Source: Cellvibrio fontiphilus (lineage in GTDB: Bacteria > Pseudomonadota > Gammaproteobacteria > Pseudomonadales > Cellvibrionaceae). From it: DNA of 64,000 nucleotides. The DNA is taken from assembly GCF_035317345.1 (NCBI RefSeq), contig NZ_JAYKTU010000001.1. One strand, given 5' to 3'. The position numbers and the translations under genes are program-made. Positions 32,679-40,784 of this stretch are shown here, in pieces (the stretch's first letter is position 1; every line of letters begins with the position of its first letter). The notes beneath the pieces are model-generated. The model saw only the letters and a list, made by a program, of their open reading frames with translations. It had not been told where the DNA came from and did no database searches.

Positions 32679-33851
32679 TTAGGCAGCGCCGGCTGGCTTG
32701 AAGTTGGGGTGAACAACCTGACCATCGCGCGTGAGCACTGTGGCCGCGATAATTTCGTCCTGCCAATTCACAGTGAATTGTTTATTGGCATCGATCATGG
32801 GCGTTACAAAATTTAAAATATTTTTGGCGTAAAGCGCGCTGGCATCGGCCGACAAACGGCTGGGAATATTAAACAGGCCGATAATGGTCACGCCGTTTAC
32901 CTCTATCACTTCACCGGGTTTGGTGAGCGTGCAATTGCCACCTTGCTCTGCTGCCAAATCCACAATGACTGAACCCGGGCGCATTGAGTGCACCATCTCG
33001 TCATTAATTAACGTGGGCGCCTTGCGGCCCGGAATTAATGCGGTGCAAATGGCGATGTCTTGTTTCTTTAAAGTTTCTGCCACCAATTCCGCCTGGCGGC
33101 GTTTATAGTCATCGCTCATTTCTTTGGCGTAACCGCCAGCGGTTTCAGCGTTTTTCACTTCATCGCTTTCCACCATCACAAACTTTCCACCCAGGCTTTC
33201 CACCTGCTCTTTGGAGGCGGCGCGCACATCGGTTGCCGACACAATCGCACCCAGGCGTTTTGCGGTTGCAATCGCCTGCAAGCCAGCAACACCTGCGCCG
33301 AGCACCATCACCCGCGCAGGTGCAATAGTGCCTGCAGCGGTCATCATCATCGGCATGGCGCGGTCGTAAACATTAATTGCCTCCAATACCGCGCGATAAC
33401 CGGCGAGGTTGGATTGTGAGCTGAGTACATCCATAGATTGGGCGCGGGTAATACGCGGCACAAATTCCAGCGTGAGCGCGGTGATGCCCGCCTCGGCATA
33501 TTGCTGCACTGCCGCTGGCTCGGCGTAGGGCGAAAGCATGGCAATCAATAAGGCACCGCGTTTGATTAATGCCAGCTCGTTGACCTCGCCTTCACCTGCA
33601 AGCCTTTCACCGCCAAGAAGGGGCCGCTGCACTTTTAACACTATGTCAGCACTGCCCAGTAATTCAGCGAGGTTATCGCTGATTGTTGCGCCGGCCTCTG
33701 CATAAGCCTCGTTGCTGATGCGACTATTAATGCCCGCATCTTTTTCAATACAAACTTCAAAACCCAAAGCGATAAATTTTTTGACGGTATCGGGGGTGGC
33801 CGCAACACGCCGCTCGTGTGCGCGCCGCTCTTTGGTGATGGCGATTTTCAT
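32679..33851 (-). CDS. pntAA: NAD(P) transhydrogenase alpha subunit, NAD(H)-binding part
   Basis: A 390-residue soluble domain I of the transhydrogenase, related to alanine dehydrogenase. Signatures: MKIAITKERRAHERRVAATPDTVKK at the N-terminus, MDVLSSQSNLAGYRAV, the nucleotide-binding VLGAGVAGLQAIATAKRLGA, and the RQAE mobile-loop area followed by ALIPGRKAPTLI. It heads the operon, with a GAGAGAT site. It sits inside the pectin-related region between uxaA and the VOC gene. Confidence 0.97.
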   Translation of the reverse strand: MKIAITKERRAHERRVAATPDTVKKFIALGFEVCIEKDAGINSRISNEAYAEAGATISDNLAELLGSADIVLKVQRPLLGGERLAGEGEVNELALIKRGALLIAMLSPYAEPAAVQQYAEAGITALTLEFVPRITRAQSMDVLSSQSNLAGYRAVLEAINVYDRAMPMMMTAAGTIAPARVMVLGAGVAGLQAIATAKRLGAIVSATDVRAASKEQVESLGGKFVMVESDEVKNAETAGGYAKEMSDDYKRRQAELVAETLKKQDIAICTALIPGRKAPTLINDEMVHSMRPGSVIVDLAAEQGGNCTLTKPGEVIEVNGVTIIGLFNIPSRLSADASALYAKNILNFVTPMIDANKQFTVNWQDEIIAATVLTRDGQVVHPNFKPAGAA

Positions 33852-34013
33852 GGTTGATCTCTCGTTGGTGGTGGCAAATGTTTGGCAGCACTCATCGCTG
33901 TGCGACCGAGTCTGTCGTTTGTTATAAAACCTTTTCAGGCCCCGTCATTTGCTTTCTAGTTTCTTTTTTAATCTTTTGTTTTTTTGTTTTTTTGCTTTTG
34001 CTTTTCGCTCTTA

Positions 34014-34046
34014 CTCTCCCCCCTCTTTTCAAGGGGGGCAGGAGGA
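34014..34046. repeat. Short CCCCCCTC/GGGGGG repeat between uxaA and pntAA
   Basis: TCTCCCCCCTC, TTTTCAA, GGGGGGCAGGAGG: a degenerate single unit of the palindromic repeat family found at 507-750, 3961-4092 and 30396-30478. It lies just past the uxaA stop (34048). The T-rich pntAA upstream region (33955-34000) beside it has no gene. Confidence 0.6.
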
Positions 34047-34047
34047 G

Positions 34048-35568
34048 TTAAACCACCGCGCCAATTTTCCAGGGAATAAATTCGTTATCGCCGTAACCCA
34101 GCAATTCACTTTTGGTTTTTTTACCCGAGGCAACGGCCAGAATTTCTGCAAAAATTTCCTGCCCGGATTGTTCAAGGGTGAGCTCACCATCCACCACCTT
34201 GCCGCAATTTAAATCCATGTCCTCTTTCATGTGCTCATAGATTTTGCTGTTGGTAGCGAGTTTCATACTCGGTGCCGGCTTACAACCAAAGGCCGAGCCG
34301 CGCCCGGTGGTGAAACAGAGAATTTGCGCGCCCGAAGCCACCTGACCGGTAGCGGATACCGGGTCGTAACCGGGGCTATCCATAAACACAAAACCTTTGG
34401 TGGTAATTTCCTCGGCGTAGAGGAAAACATCGGTCAGGTTAGTGGAGCCACTTTTGGCTTGCGCCCCCAGGGATTTTTCAATAATGGTGGTGAGGCCGCC
34501 GGCTTTGTTGCCGGGGGAGGGATTGTTGTTTAATTCAAAATCGTTGCGCGCGGTGTAATCTTTCCACCACTCAATGCGATCCAATAATTTCTGCGCAATA
34601 TCGGGCGATTGTGCGCGGCGCGTTAATAAATGTTCCGCGCCGAAAATTTCCGGCGTTTCCGACAAAATCACCGTACCGCCGTGACGCACCAGAATATCGC
34701 CAGCAATACCCAGCGCCGGGTTGGCCGTTACGCCGGAGAGCGCATCGGAACCACCGCACTGCAAACCAATAATTAATTCACTCGCCGGCACAGTTTCACG
34801 TTGGCAAGCATTTACCAACGGCAACATGGCACGCAGGGTTTCTATGCCTTTTTCAATCGCAATGCGCGTACCACCCACATCCTGAATGGTAAACGCAGTA
34901 AAGGTTTTGGAATCGGCAAGGCCACACTCCTCCATCACCCGCTGGATCTGCATGGTTTCGCAACCCAGGCCCACCATCATCACCCCGCCAAAATTGGGGT
35001 GGCGCGCGTAACCATTAAACGTGCGACGCAGGGTTTCGTAACCTTCGCCATCGGCGCGCATACCACAACCGCTGTCGTGGGTCATGGCGACTACGCCATC
35101 GATATTGGGGTAATTTTCCAATTCACCGGAGTAGGTGAAATGCTGGGCGATGGCTTTGGCAACAGTGGCCGAGCAATTCACCGTAGTAAGAATGCCCACG
35201 TAATTGCGGGTGCCGACTTTGCCATTAATGCGCCTGTAACCTTCAAAGGTCGCGCGCTGATCGGCCGGTACAAACTCGGTGGCCTTGGCCTCTTTGCCAA
35301 AGCCGTAATCTTTTTCCCAATCGCCCATCACGCAGTTGTGCACATGTACGTGCTCGCCGGCGGCTATATCCTGACTGGCAAAACCTATGGTCTGGCCGTA
35401 TTTGAGAATGGCATCGCCCTTGGCGATGGCGCGTATGGCGACTTTATGCATGGCCGGGATGTCGCTGCGCAGGGTGACATCCTTCTCCACAAACAACACA
35501 CCAGCGGGCAGCGCTACCTTGCAGATTCCGACGTTATCACTGTCATGCAACACAATAATGCTATTCAC
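34048..35568 (-). CDS. uxaA: Altronate dehydratase family protein (UxaA)
   Basis: A 506-residue UxaA/GarD-family dehydratase. The N-terminal SAF domain (about 1-95) has HDSDNVGICKVALPAG and HVHNC; the large C-terminal domain has GYRRINGKVGTRNYVGILTTVNCSATVA, THDSGCGMRADGEGYETLRRT, GLGCETMQI, LQCGGSDALSG and FTTGRGSAFGCKPAPSMKLATNS. The Cys and His residues in these motifs are the probable metal-binding set. It converts D-altronate to 2-keto-3-deoxygluconate in galacturonate catabolism; a related sugar-acid substrate is possible. GTG start with AGAGAGATCA upstream. Its leader contains a palindrome and a terminator. Confidence 0.93.
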   Translation of the reverse strand: MNSIIVLHDSDNVGICKVALPAGVLFVEKDVTLRSDIPAMHKVAIRAIAKGDAILKYGQTIGFASQDIAAGEHVHVHNCVMGDWEKDYGFGKEAKATEFVPADQRATFEGYRRINGKVGTRNYVGILTTVNCSATVAKAIAQHFTYSGELENYPNIDGVVAMTHDSGCGMRADGEGYETLRRTFNGYARHPNFGGVMMVGLGCETMQIQRVMEECGLADSKTFTAFTIQDVGGTRIAIEKGIETLRAMLPLVNACQRETVPASELIIGLQCGGSDALSGVTANPALGIAGDILVRHGGTVILSETPEIFGAEHLLTRRAQSPDIAQKLLDRIEWWKDYTARNDFELNNNPSPGNKAGGLTTIIEKSLGAQAKSGSTNLTDVFLYAEEITTKGFVFMDSPGYDPVSATGQVASGAQILCFTTGRGSAFGCKPAPSMKLATNSKIYEHMKEDMDLNCGKVVDGELTLEQSGQEIFAEILAVASGKKTKSELLGYGDNEFIPWKIGAVV

Positions 35569-35610
35569 GCTGATCTCTCTCTTGTTGATGGGGCGGGTTT
35601 ATCGGGCACT

Positions 35611-35634
35611 CAGATATCTGGATCCAAATATCTG
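35611..35634. promoter_or_regulatory. 24-bp near-perfect palindrome 43 bp upstream of uxaA
   Basis: The plus-strand halves are CAGATATCTGGA and TCCAAATATCTG; 11 of 12 base pairs match and there is no loop, which fits a protein-binding operator better than a hairpin. The site contains two CAGATATCTG-like 10-mers. No regulator gene adjoins it. It is unlike the LacI-type sites further upstream. Confidence 0.65.
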
Positions 35635-35750
35635 AATAAAAGTGTAGTTCGCCTGAGGAAATTCGATCGCCCCCCGGGAAGGCCCAACTCTGTGTAACAG
35701 GCTGGAAGGCTGATTTTCGCCCGTTGGTATCTGACCGGGAAAACTCGCCC

Positions 35751-35776
35751 AAAAAAAAGGCGCCTTGCGGCGCCTC
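35751..35776 (-). terminator. Rho-independent terminator in the uxaA leader (minus strand)
   Basis: On the minus strand AGGCGCC pairs with GGCGCCT around a GCAA tetraloop and is followed by eight T residues. It points toward uxaA, 183 bp upstream of its start, and is not preceded by any credible gene. A second small hairpin (GGTATT / AATACC, 35789-35805) lies just before it in the transcript. It could be an attenuator, or the end of a small RNA made from the divergent promoter region. Confidence 0.85.
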
Positions 35777-36027
35777 AAAATCGGCAATGGTATTCGGTCA
35801 ATACCGGGATCAAATTTACCCCCCAAAAAAACCCTCGGCAACAGCCCAAAAACCACGCAAAACCGCTATGTAACCGATTTCAATTGGCATCAAAAACAGA
35901 TTTAGCCTGTTACACAAAGCAGCGGGCACCATCAGATGACAAAATATTCAATAAGTCATTTTATTTAGGATAAAAATCCTTTTCTATAAATTAATTATTT
36001 TTTAAATTATTTCTATTGAAAAATGCG

Positions 36028-36073
36028 TGTATACGTTTACAAATCAATGATTGTTTAAATGTAAACGTATACA
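36028..36073. promoter_or_regulatory. Pair of LacI-type operators in the uxaA / polygalacturonase divergent region
   Basis: TGTATACGTTTACA (36028-36041) and its exact reverse complement TGTAAACGTATACA (36060-36073) are arranged as an inverted pair with centres 32 bp apart, about three helical turns. Each is itself a CG-centred palindrome with one mismatched pair. They lie about 107 bp upstream of the GH28 start. The surrounding 35569-36179 gap (611 bp) also holds the AT-rich stretch at 35940-36015, the terminator and the uxaA palindrome, but no convincing gene. Confidence 0.75.
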
Positions 36074-36179
36074 TTACACAAAGTGGGAAAAAAATACTCA
36101 AAAACGGCTTTTGAAGCATTTTTTGGGGGGCTTGGGTTGCAATTCTCAAACGTGACATACAGAATGATTTTCACTCGAT

Positions 36180-37697
36180 ATGAGGATAAACATCTTTTTA
36201 CAGCTACCGCAGTGGCAGACAACACGAGAGCAACCACCAGTGACTGACTATTGCCCCCAATACGGACGCCGTCATTTCCTTGGCCACAGCCTTGCAGCTA
36301 TTGCCGGCACCGCCGCGCTCACCAGCTTGCCGGCCTGCACCCGCACCGCACCTGCTGCCCCCGGTTTTGCGGACAATGCCTGGAGCAAAGCCGAACAGAT
36401 TCGCGCCCAGGTAGTTCCCCCGGCATTTCCTGACCGGGACTTTGATCTGCGCAACTTTGGCGCCAAGGCCGATGGCACAACCGACAACACCCAAGCCTTT
36501 GCCGCCGCGATTAAAGCCTGCCATGACGCCGGTGGCGGCCGCGTACTGGTGCCAGCAGGCAACTACCTGACCGGCCCTATCCATCTGTTGTCCAACACAA
36601 ACCTGCATTTGGCAGAGGGTGCGCGCATCCTGTTCAGCACGGATTCCAAAGCCTATTTGCCGGCGGTATTTACCCGTTGGGAAGGCATGGAACTCATGGG
36701 CTACTCACCACTTATATACGCCTATGGCCAAACCAATATCGCCATTACCGGCACAGGCACGCTGGACGGCCAAGCCAACCGCACCACCTGGTGGCCCTGG
36801 AAAGGTGGCGCCTGGAAGGGCGGCACCGACTGGAGTGTGCCTGGTTTCCCCACCCAGGACGCGGCGCGCGATAAGTTGATGCAGGACATGGAGCGGGGCG
36901 TGCCAGTTGCCGAGCGCATCTATGCCGAAGGTGCCAATTTGCGCCCGCCGTTTATCCAACCTTATCACTGCAAAAATGTGTTGATTCAGGGCGTCACTAT
37001 TACCAACGCGCCCTTCTGGTTAATCAATCCGGTGCTCTGTGAAAACGTCACTGTCGATGGCGTTAACTGCATTAGTCACGGCCCCAATTCCGACGGCTGC
37101 GATCCTGAATCCTGTAAAAACGTGGTGATTAAAAATTGCCTGTTTGATACCGGCGACGATTGCATTGCGATTAAGTCCGGCCGCAATGCCGATGGCCGCC
37201 GTTTAAATACACCCACCGAAAATATTGTGATCAGCCACTGCAAAATGCGTGAAGGTCACGGCGGCGTGGTAATTGGCAGTGAAATTTCCGGCGGTGTGCG
37301 CAATGTATTTGTCGAGCACTGTGAAATGAGCAGCCCGAATCTGGATCGCGGCATTCGCATCAAAACCAATTCGGTGCGCGGCGGAGTCATTGAAAACTTT
37401 TTTATTCGCGACATCACTATCGGTGAAGTAACCACCGCCATTGTTATCGACTTTGATTATGAAGAAGGTGACGCCGGTAAATTCACACCCACCGTGCGCA
37501 ATATTGATATTCGCAATGTGCATTGCAACAACGCCAAAAAAGTCTTCCAGGTGCGCGGCTACAAGCGCTCGCCCATTCAAAACCTGCAGTTAACCAATTG
37601 TCATTTCAAACACGTGGATGACATAGGAATGCTGGAGCAAGTAGAAAATTTTTCCGCCACCAATGTCACTATCAAGGGAGTGGAATTCAAGGTGTAA
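36180..37697 (+). CDS. Polygalacturonase (glycoside hydrolase family 28), predicted Tat lipoprotein
   Basis: A right-handed beta-helix hydrolase of 505 residues from the ATG at 36180; a GTG at 36240 (giving 485) is an alternative and lies closer to the signal. The signal has a twin-arginine GRRHFLGHSLAAIAG and ends in LTSLPAC, so Tat export with lipidation is predicted. A pectate-lyase-3-like DFDLRNFGAKADGTTDNTQAF precedes GH28 motifs: GPNSDGCDPESC (NxD), FDTGDDCIAIKSG (DD), REGHGGVVIGSE (GHG) and RGIRIKTN (RIK). All catalytic Asp and His positions are present. It hydrolyses alpha-1,4-galacturonosyl links, probably exo-acting given its bacterial subfamily (inference). Divergent from uxaA. Confidence 0.94.
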   Translation: MRINIFLQLPQWQTTREQPPVTDYCPQYGRRHFLGHSLAAIAGTAALTSLPACTRTAPAAPGFADNAWSKAEQIRAQVVPPAFPDRDFDLRNFGAKADGTTDNTQAFAAAIKACHDAGGGRVLVPAGNYLTGPIHLLSNTNLHLAEGARILFSTDSKAYLPAVFTRWEGMELMGYSPLIYAYGQTNIAITGTGTLDGQANRTTWWPWKGGAWKGGTDWSVPGFPTQDAARDKLMQDMERGVPVAERIYAEGANLRPPFIQPYHCKNVLIQGVTITNAPFWLINPVLCENVTVDGVNCISHGPNSDGCDPESCKNVVIKNCLFDTGDDCIAIKSGRNADGRRLNTPTENIVISHCKMREGHGGVVIGSEISGGVRNVFVEHCEMSSPNLDRGIRIKTNSVRGGVIENFFIRDITIGEVTTAIVIDFDYEEGDAGKFTPTVRNIDIRNVHCNNAKKVFQVRGYKRSPIQNLQLTNCHFKHVDDIGMLEQVENFSATNVTIKGVEFKV

Positions 37698-37733
37698 AAC
37701 GCGCTGCCAACACCAACTGGATAGCGCTGTAAA

Positions 37734-37752
37734 TGCCGGAGCAATTCCGGCA
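37734..37752 (+). other. Small hairpin downstream of the polygalacturonase
   Basis: TGCCGGA / TTCCGGCA stem around GCAA-like loop, followed on the plus strand by A residues, not T, so not a canonical terminator. It may be a 3' mRNA end or processing structure. The rest of 37698-37912 carries the TonB receptor leader; no operator was recognised. Confidence 0.45.
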
Positions 37753-37912
37753 AAAAAATTCCAAATATAAGCAGATGTCTCGCTTGCAGGCCCAAAGCCC
37801 TGGGGGATAAAGATCTGTGATGTTTGTGAAAATAAACGGCATTGTTTTTTGATGCCGGCATAGATCGTTAGCTTAATGTTTTTAAATCACAATAAAGATG
37901 GGGAAAATAGCT

Positions 37913-40630
37913 ATGAGAAAATTTACGTTCAATCCACTCGTGTTAGCCATGGCGGCATGTGTGATTGCACCCACTACTGCAGTTGCACAAGGAGACGAAC
38001 TTGAGGAAGTGCTGGTTACTGGCAGCTACGCCCAAAGCTTGAAAAACGCACTTAATGTGAAGCGTGAAGCGACTGGTATAGTTGACTCAGTGTTTGCCGA
38101 AGATGTGGGTAAATTCCCTGATCAAAATCTGGCAGAATCCTTGGGCCGTATTCCCGGCGTGGCAATTGAACAAGACGACGGTGAAGGTCGTTCGATTACT
38201 GTTCGCGGCTTGGGTGATGCCTACACCATGGTTACTGTAAATGGCATGCCTGCCCAATCACTGGCAGCTGGCTCTGGCGGTGTGCGTACCAGCCGTGCAT
38301 TTGACTTCAACGTATTTGCGTCCGAATTATTTAGCCGCTTGGATGTTTACAAATCCACCTCCGGTGAACTGGAAGATGGCTCTCTCGGCGCAACCGTTGG
38401 CCTGCGCACTGCACGTCCTTTTGACTACGACGAGTTTGCGGCAGCGGCAAACGTAGAAGGTGGTTATTACGACGGTTCAGGCAGTGTAAAACCACGTGTG
38501 TCTGGTTTGGTGAGTGTCAGTAACGACACCATGGGCTTCTTGGCGTCAGTTGCTTATTCACAAAAAGAAGCGCCATTGACCGGTGCTGAATCTGGTCGCT
38601 GGAACCAACAATCCGGTTCCAACCGCCTCCTGTGCCCTGCAGATGTATGTGGCGATGATGCCAATCTGGTTCGCTCATCCTGGCACCCACGTATTGCGCG
38701 CTATGCGGACAAAACCAACGACCAGGATCGCCTGGGGGTTACTTCCAGTTTCCAATGGCAAATTGCCGATGAAACCCTGTTAAGTATTGACGGCCTCTAT
38801 TCCAAAATCGACGTAACTCGCGACGAGCCGTTTATGCAAGCAATCTCTTTAGCGCGCAACGACGCTACCGGTATGCGTCAGATGAGCGTAGTGGACTATA
38901 TGGTTGACTCCAACATGACGCTGGTTGCAGCCGAAGTCACCGATGCCGACTTCCGCTCAGAAGCCTTCCGCGCTGACTGGAGTTCAGAGTTCACCCAGTT
39001 GTCGCTTGACCTGAAACATGAGTTCTCCGACAACTTCCGCATGAACGTGCTGGCGGGCATGACTGAATCACAATTGGACAACCGTGAAGTAACGGTTATC
39101 TATGAGCACTTCAGCAGTAACGATTCACGCGATTATGTAACTTACGCTGATGCAAGCGACAGCTTCAGCTGGGATTACACCAACATGAAATCGCCCGTGT
39201 TGAGCTACAGCTTTGACACAACTAACCCTGCCAACTGGGAATTCTCTGAGTACCGTGATCGTATCTATGACGCAACTTCTGATACCGACATGGCGCGCGT
39301 GGATTTTGCTTATGATCTGGCAGATGGTTACACCGCTAAATTTGGTGCCACCCAAAAATCCTACGGCTATCAAATCGCCGAATCTCGTGCCGATAGAACA
39401 TTTGCGCAAGCGGACGTTGCTAACGGCGGCGTAAAAGATGGCAATGCTTGTGGAATCACAGCAGCTGTTGACGCCAATGATGGTTTCTTGCAAACCGCTG
39501 GTGGCCAGTCTTTCTTCTACCCAGACTTTAGTCGCAGAACTGAATTCCAGGATTCAGGTTGCTGGGCCTACGCTCCACAAGCGGGCAATACCCGTGACGT
39601 AGAAGAGGAAGTATTTGGTTACTTCGCACAACTTGATGTAGACACCGAATTATTCGGCAATCGTTTGCGCGGAAACCTTGGTGTGCGTGAAGCTGAAACC
39701 GATTTGCGCGCGGAAGGCATCACGGTTGTTGATGGTGTTGTAACACCTGTTGTGGTTAAACATAGCTACAGCGATACCCTGCCGTCCTTGAGCTTGGCTT
39801 ACAACCTTACTGAAGATTTAGTACTGCGCGGTGCGGCTGCAAAAGTACTGGCTCGCCCGGAATTGACCGACCTTAACCCAGGTGGCTCTATCACCATTTT
39901 TGGTGATCCAAAAGTGAGCTACGGCAACCCACTGATCGAGCCGTTCCGTGCTAACTCTTATGATTTGGGTGTTGAGTGGTACTACTCGGATGATGCCCTT
40001 GCTGGTATTACCTTGTTCCAAAAAGACGTTGAGTCCTTCCCGACTTCCGAGACATCAGACATCCCATGGTCACAACTTGGATTGCCTGACAGCCTTCTGG
40101 GAGCACAAGTGGATACTCTGCGCAACGAAACCTTTGAAGTTAGCCGCAAAATCAACGGCGGTGGCGGCAATATTCAGGGTGCTGAATTTGCATTACAGCA
40201 ACAACTTTCGTTCCTCCCGGGTCCTGACTGGGTGCGCGGTTTTGGCTTCCAGGCTAACTACACGCTGGTGGACGAAGCAGAGCTGGATAGCGGCTCACCT
40301 ATGAGAAACGTTTCCAAGGATTCTTATAACTTTACCCTTTACTGGGAAGGCGAAAAATTCCAGGCGCGTATCACCAACTCCTACCGCGGCGAGTACTACA
40401 GCAATACCGCCTCAGGTGCGAGCGAGTGGCAAACTCGTGTAGTGGATGACAGCAACTATGTTGGTGTTTCCGCGAGCTACGATGTCACAGACCAACTGAG
40501 AATCACCTTCAAAGGCGTAAACGTTACGGATGAATCCAAACATGAATACGAAACTGAAGGCGTAGCCCGCTTGGTTCTCGACCACTCTGCTGGTGCCAGC
40601 TACTTCGTAGGCGCAAGCTACAAGTTCTAA
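37913..40630 (+). CDS. TonB-dependent outer-membrane receptor, pectin-locus type
   Basis: A 905-residue receptor from the ATG at 37913 (GGGGA nine bases upstream; an earlier ATG at 37898 has no such site). Signal peptide ends at AVAQG. The plug domain (about 20-170) begins with a TonB-box-like EEVLVTGS and continues VFAEDVGKFPDQNLAESLGRIPGVAI, ITVRGLG and VTVNGMP. A 22-strand barrel follows, ending SYFVGASYKF with C-terminal Phe. It belongs to the TonB-dependent receptor group common in Cellvibrio and Caulobacter for oligosaccharides. Its place between the polygalacturonase and GH105 genes suggests import of oligogalacturonides (inference). A strong hairpin follows. Confidence 0.95.
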   Translation: MRKFTFNPLVLAMAACVIAPTTAVAQGDELEEVLVTGSYAQSLKNALNVKREATGIVDSVFAEDVGKFPDQNLAESLGRIPGVAIEQDDGEGRSITVRGLGDAYTMVTVNGMPAQSLAAGSGGVRTSRAFDFNVFASELFSRLDVYKSTSGELEDGSLGATVGLRTARPFDYDEFAAAANVEGGYYDGSGSVKPRVSGLVSVSNDTMGFLASVAYSQKEAPLTGAESGRWNQQSGSNRLLCPADVCGDDANLVRSSWHPRIARYADKTNDQDRLGVTSSFQWQIADETLLSIDGLYSKIDVTRDEPFMQAISLARNDATGMRQMSVVDYMVDSNMTLVAAEVTDADFRSEAFRADWSSEFTQLSLDLKHEFSDNFRMNVLAGMTESQLDNREVTVIYEHFSSNDSRDYVTYADASDSFSWDYTNMKSPVLSYSFDTTNPANWEFSEYRDRIYDATSDTDMARVDFAYDLADGYTAKFGATQKSYGYQIAESRADRTFAQADVANGGVKDGNACGITAAVDANDGFLQTAGGQSFFYPDFSRRTEFQDSGCWAYAPQAGNTRDVEEEVFGYFAQLDVDTELFGNRLRGNLGVREAETDLRAEGITVVDGVVTPVVVKHSYSDTLPSLSLAYNLTEDLVLRGAAAKVLARPELTDLNPGGSITIFGDPKVSYGNPLIEPFRANSYDLGVEWYYSDDALAGITLFQKDVESFPTSETSDIPWSQLGLPDSLLGAQVDTLRNETFEVSRKINGGGGNIQGAEFALQQQLSFLPGPDWVRGFGFQANYTLVDEAELDSGSPMRNVSKDSYNFTLYWEGEKFQARITNSYRGEYYSNTASGASEWQTRVVDDSNYVGVSASYDVTDQLRITFKGVNVTDESKHEYETEGVARLVLDHSAGASYFVGASYKF

Positions 40631-40652
40631 TTGATCATTGATGTAGTACCCC

Positions 40653-40680
40653 AGGGATGCCAGGCAACTGGCATCCCTAT
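40653..40680 (+). terminator. Probable terminator after the TonB receptor
   Basis: AGGGATGCCAG pairs over 11 bp with CTGGCATCCCT around a GCAA tetraloop; the following ATTTAGTT is only weakly T-rich. It starts 23 bases past the receptor stop. Confidence 0.7.
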
Positions 40681-40784
40681 TTAGTTATCGGCGAGGTGGA
40701 TTTTTTACTGCGCCGCAACGCAAAAACCGATGTGATTCGTCAACTCAAGAGCATGACGACATAACGCGACAAGAGGTGTGTAAC

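Noticed and set aside
34801..35697. 298-residue plus-strand open frame
   Set aside because: Lies fully opposite uxaA, whose motifs are complete; composition is His/Gly-rich as in mirror frames.
35599..35856. 85-residue minus-strand open frame in the uxaA leader
   Set aside because: Spans the terminator and palindrome, no family features, and no ribosome site; noncoding leader is a better explanation.
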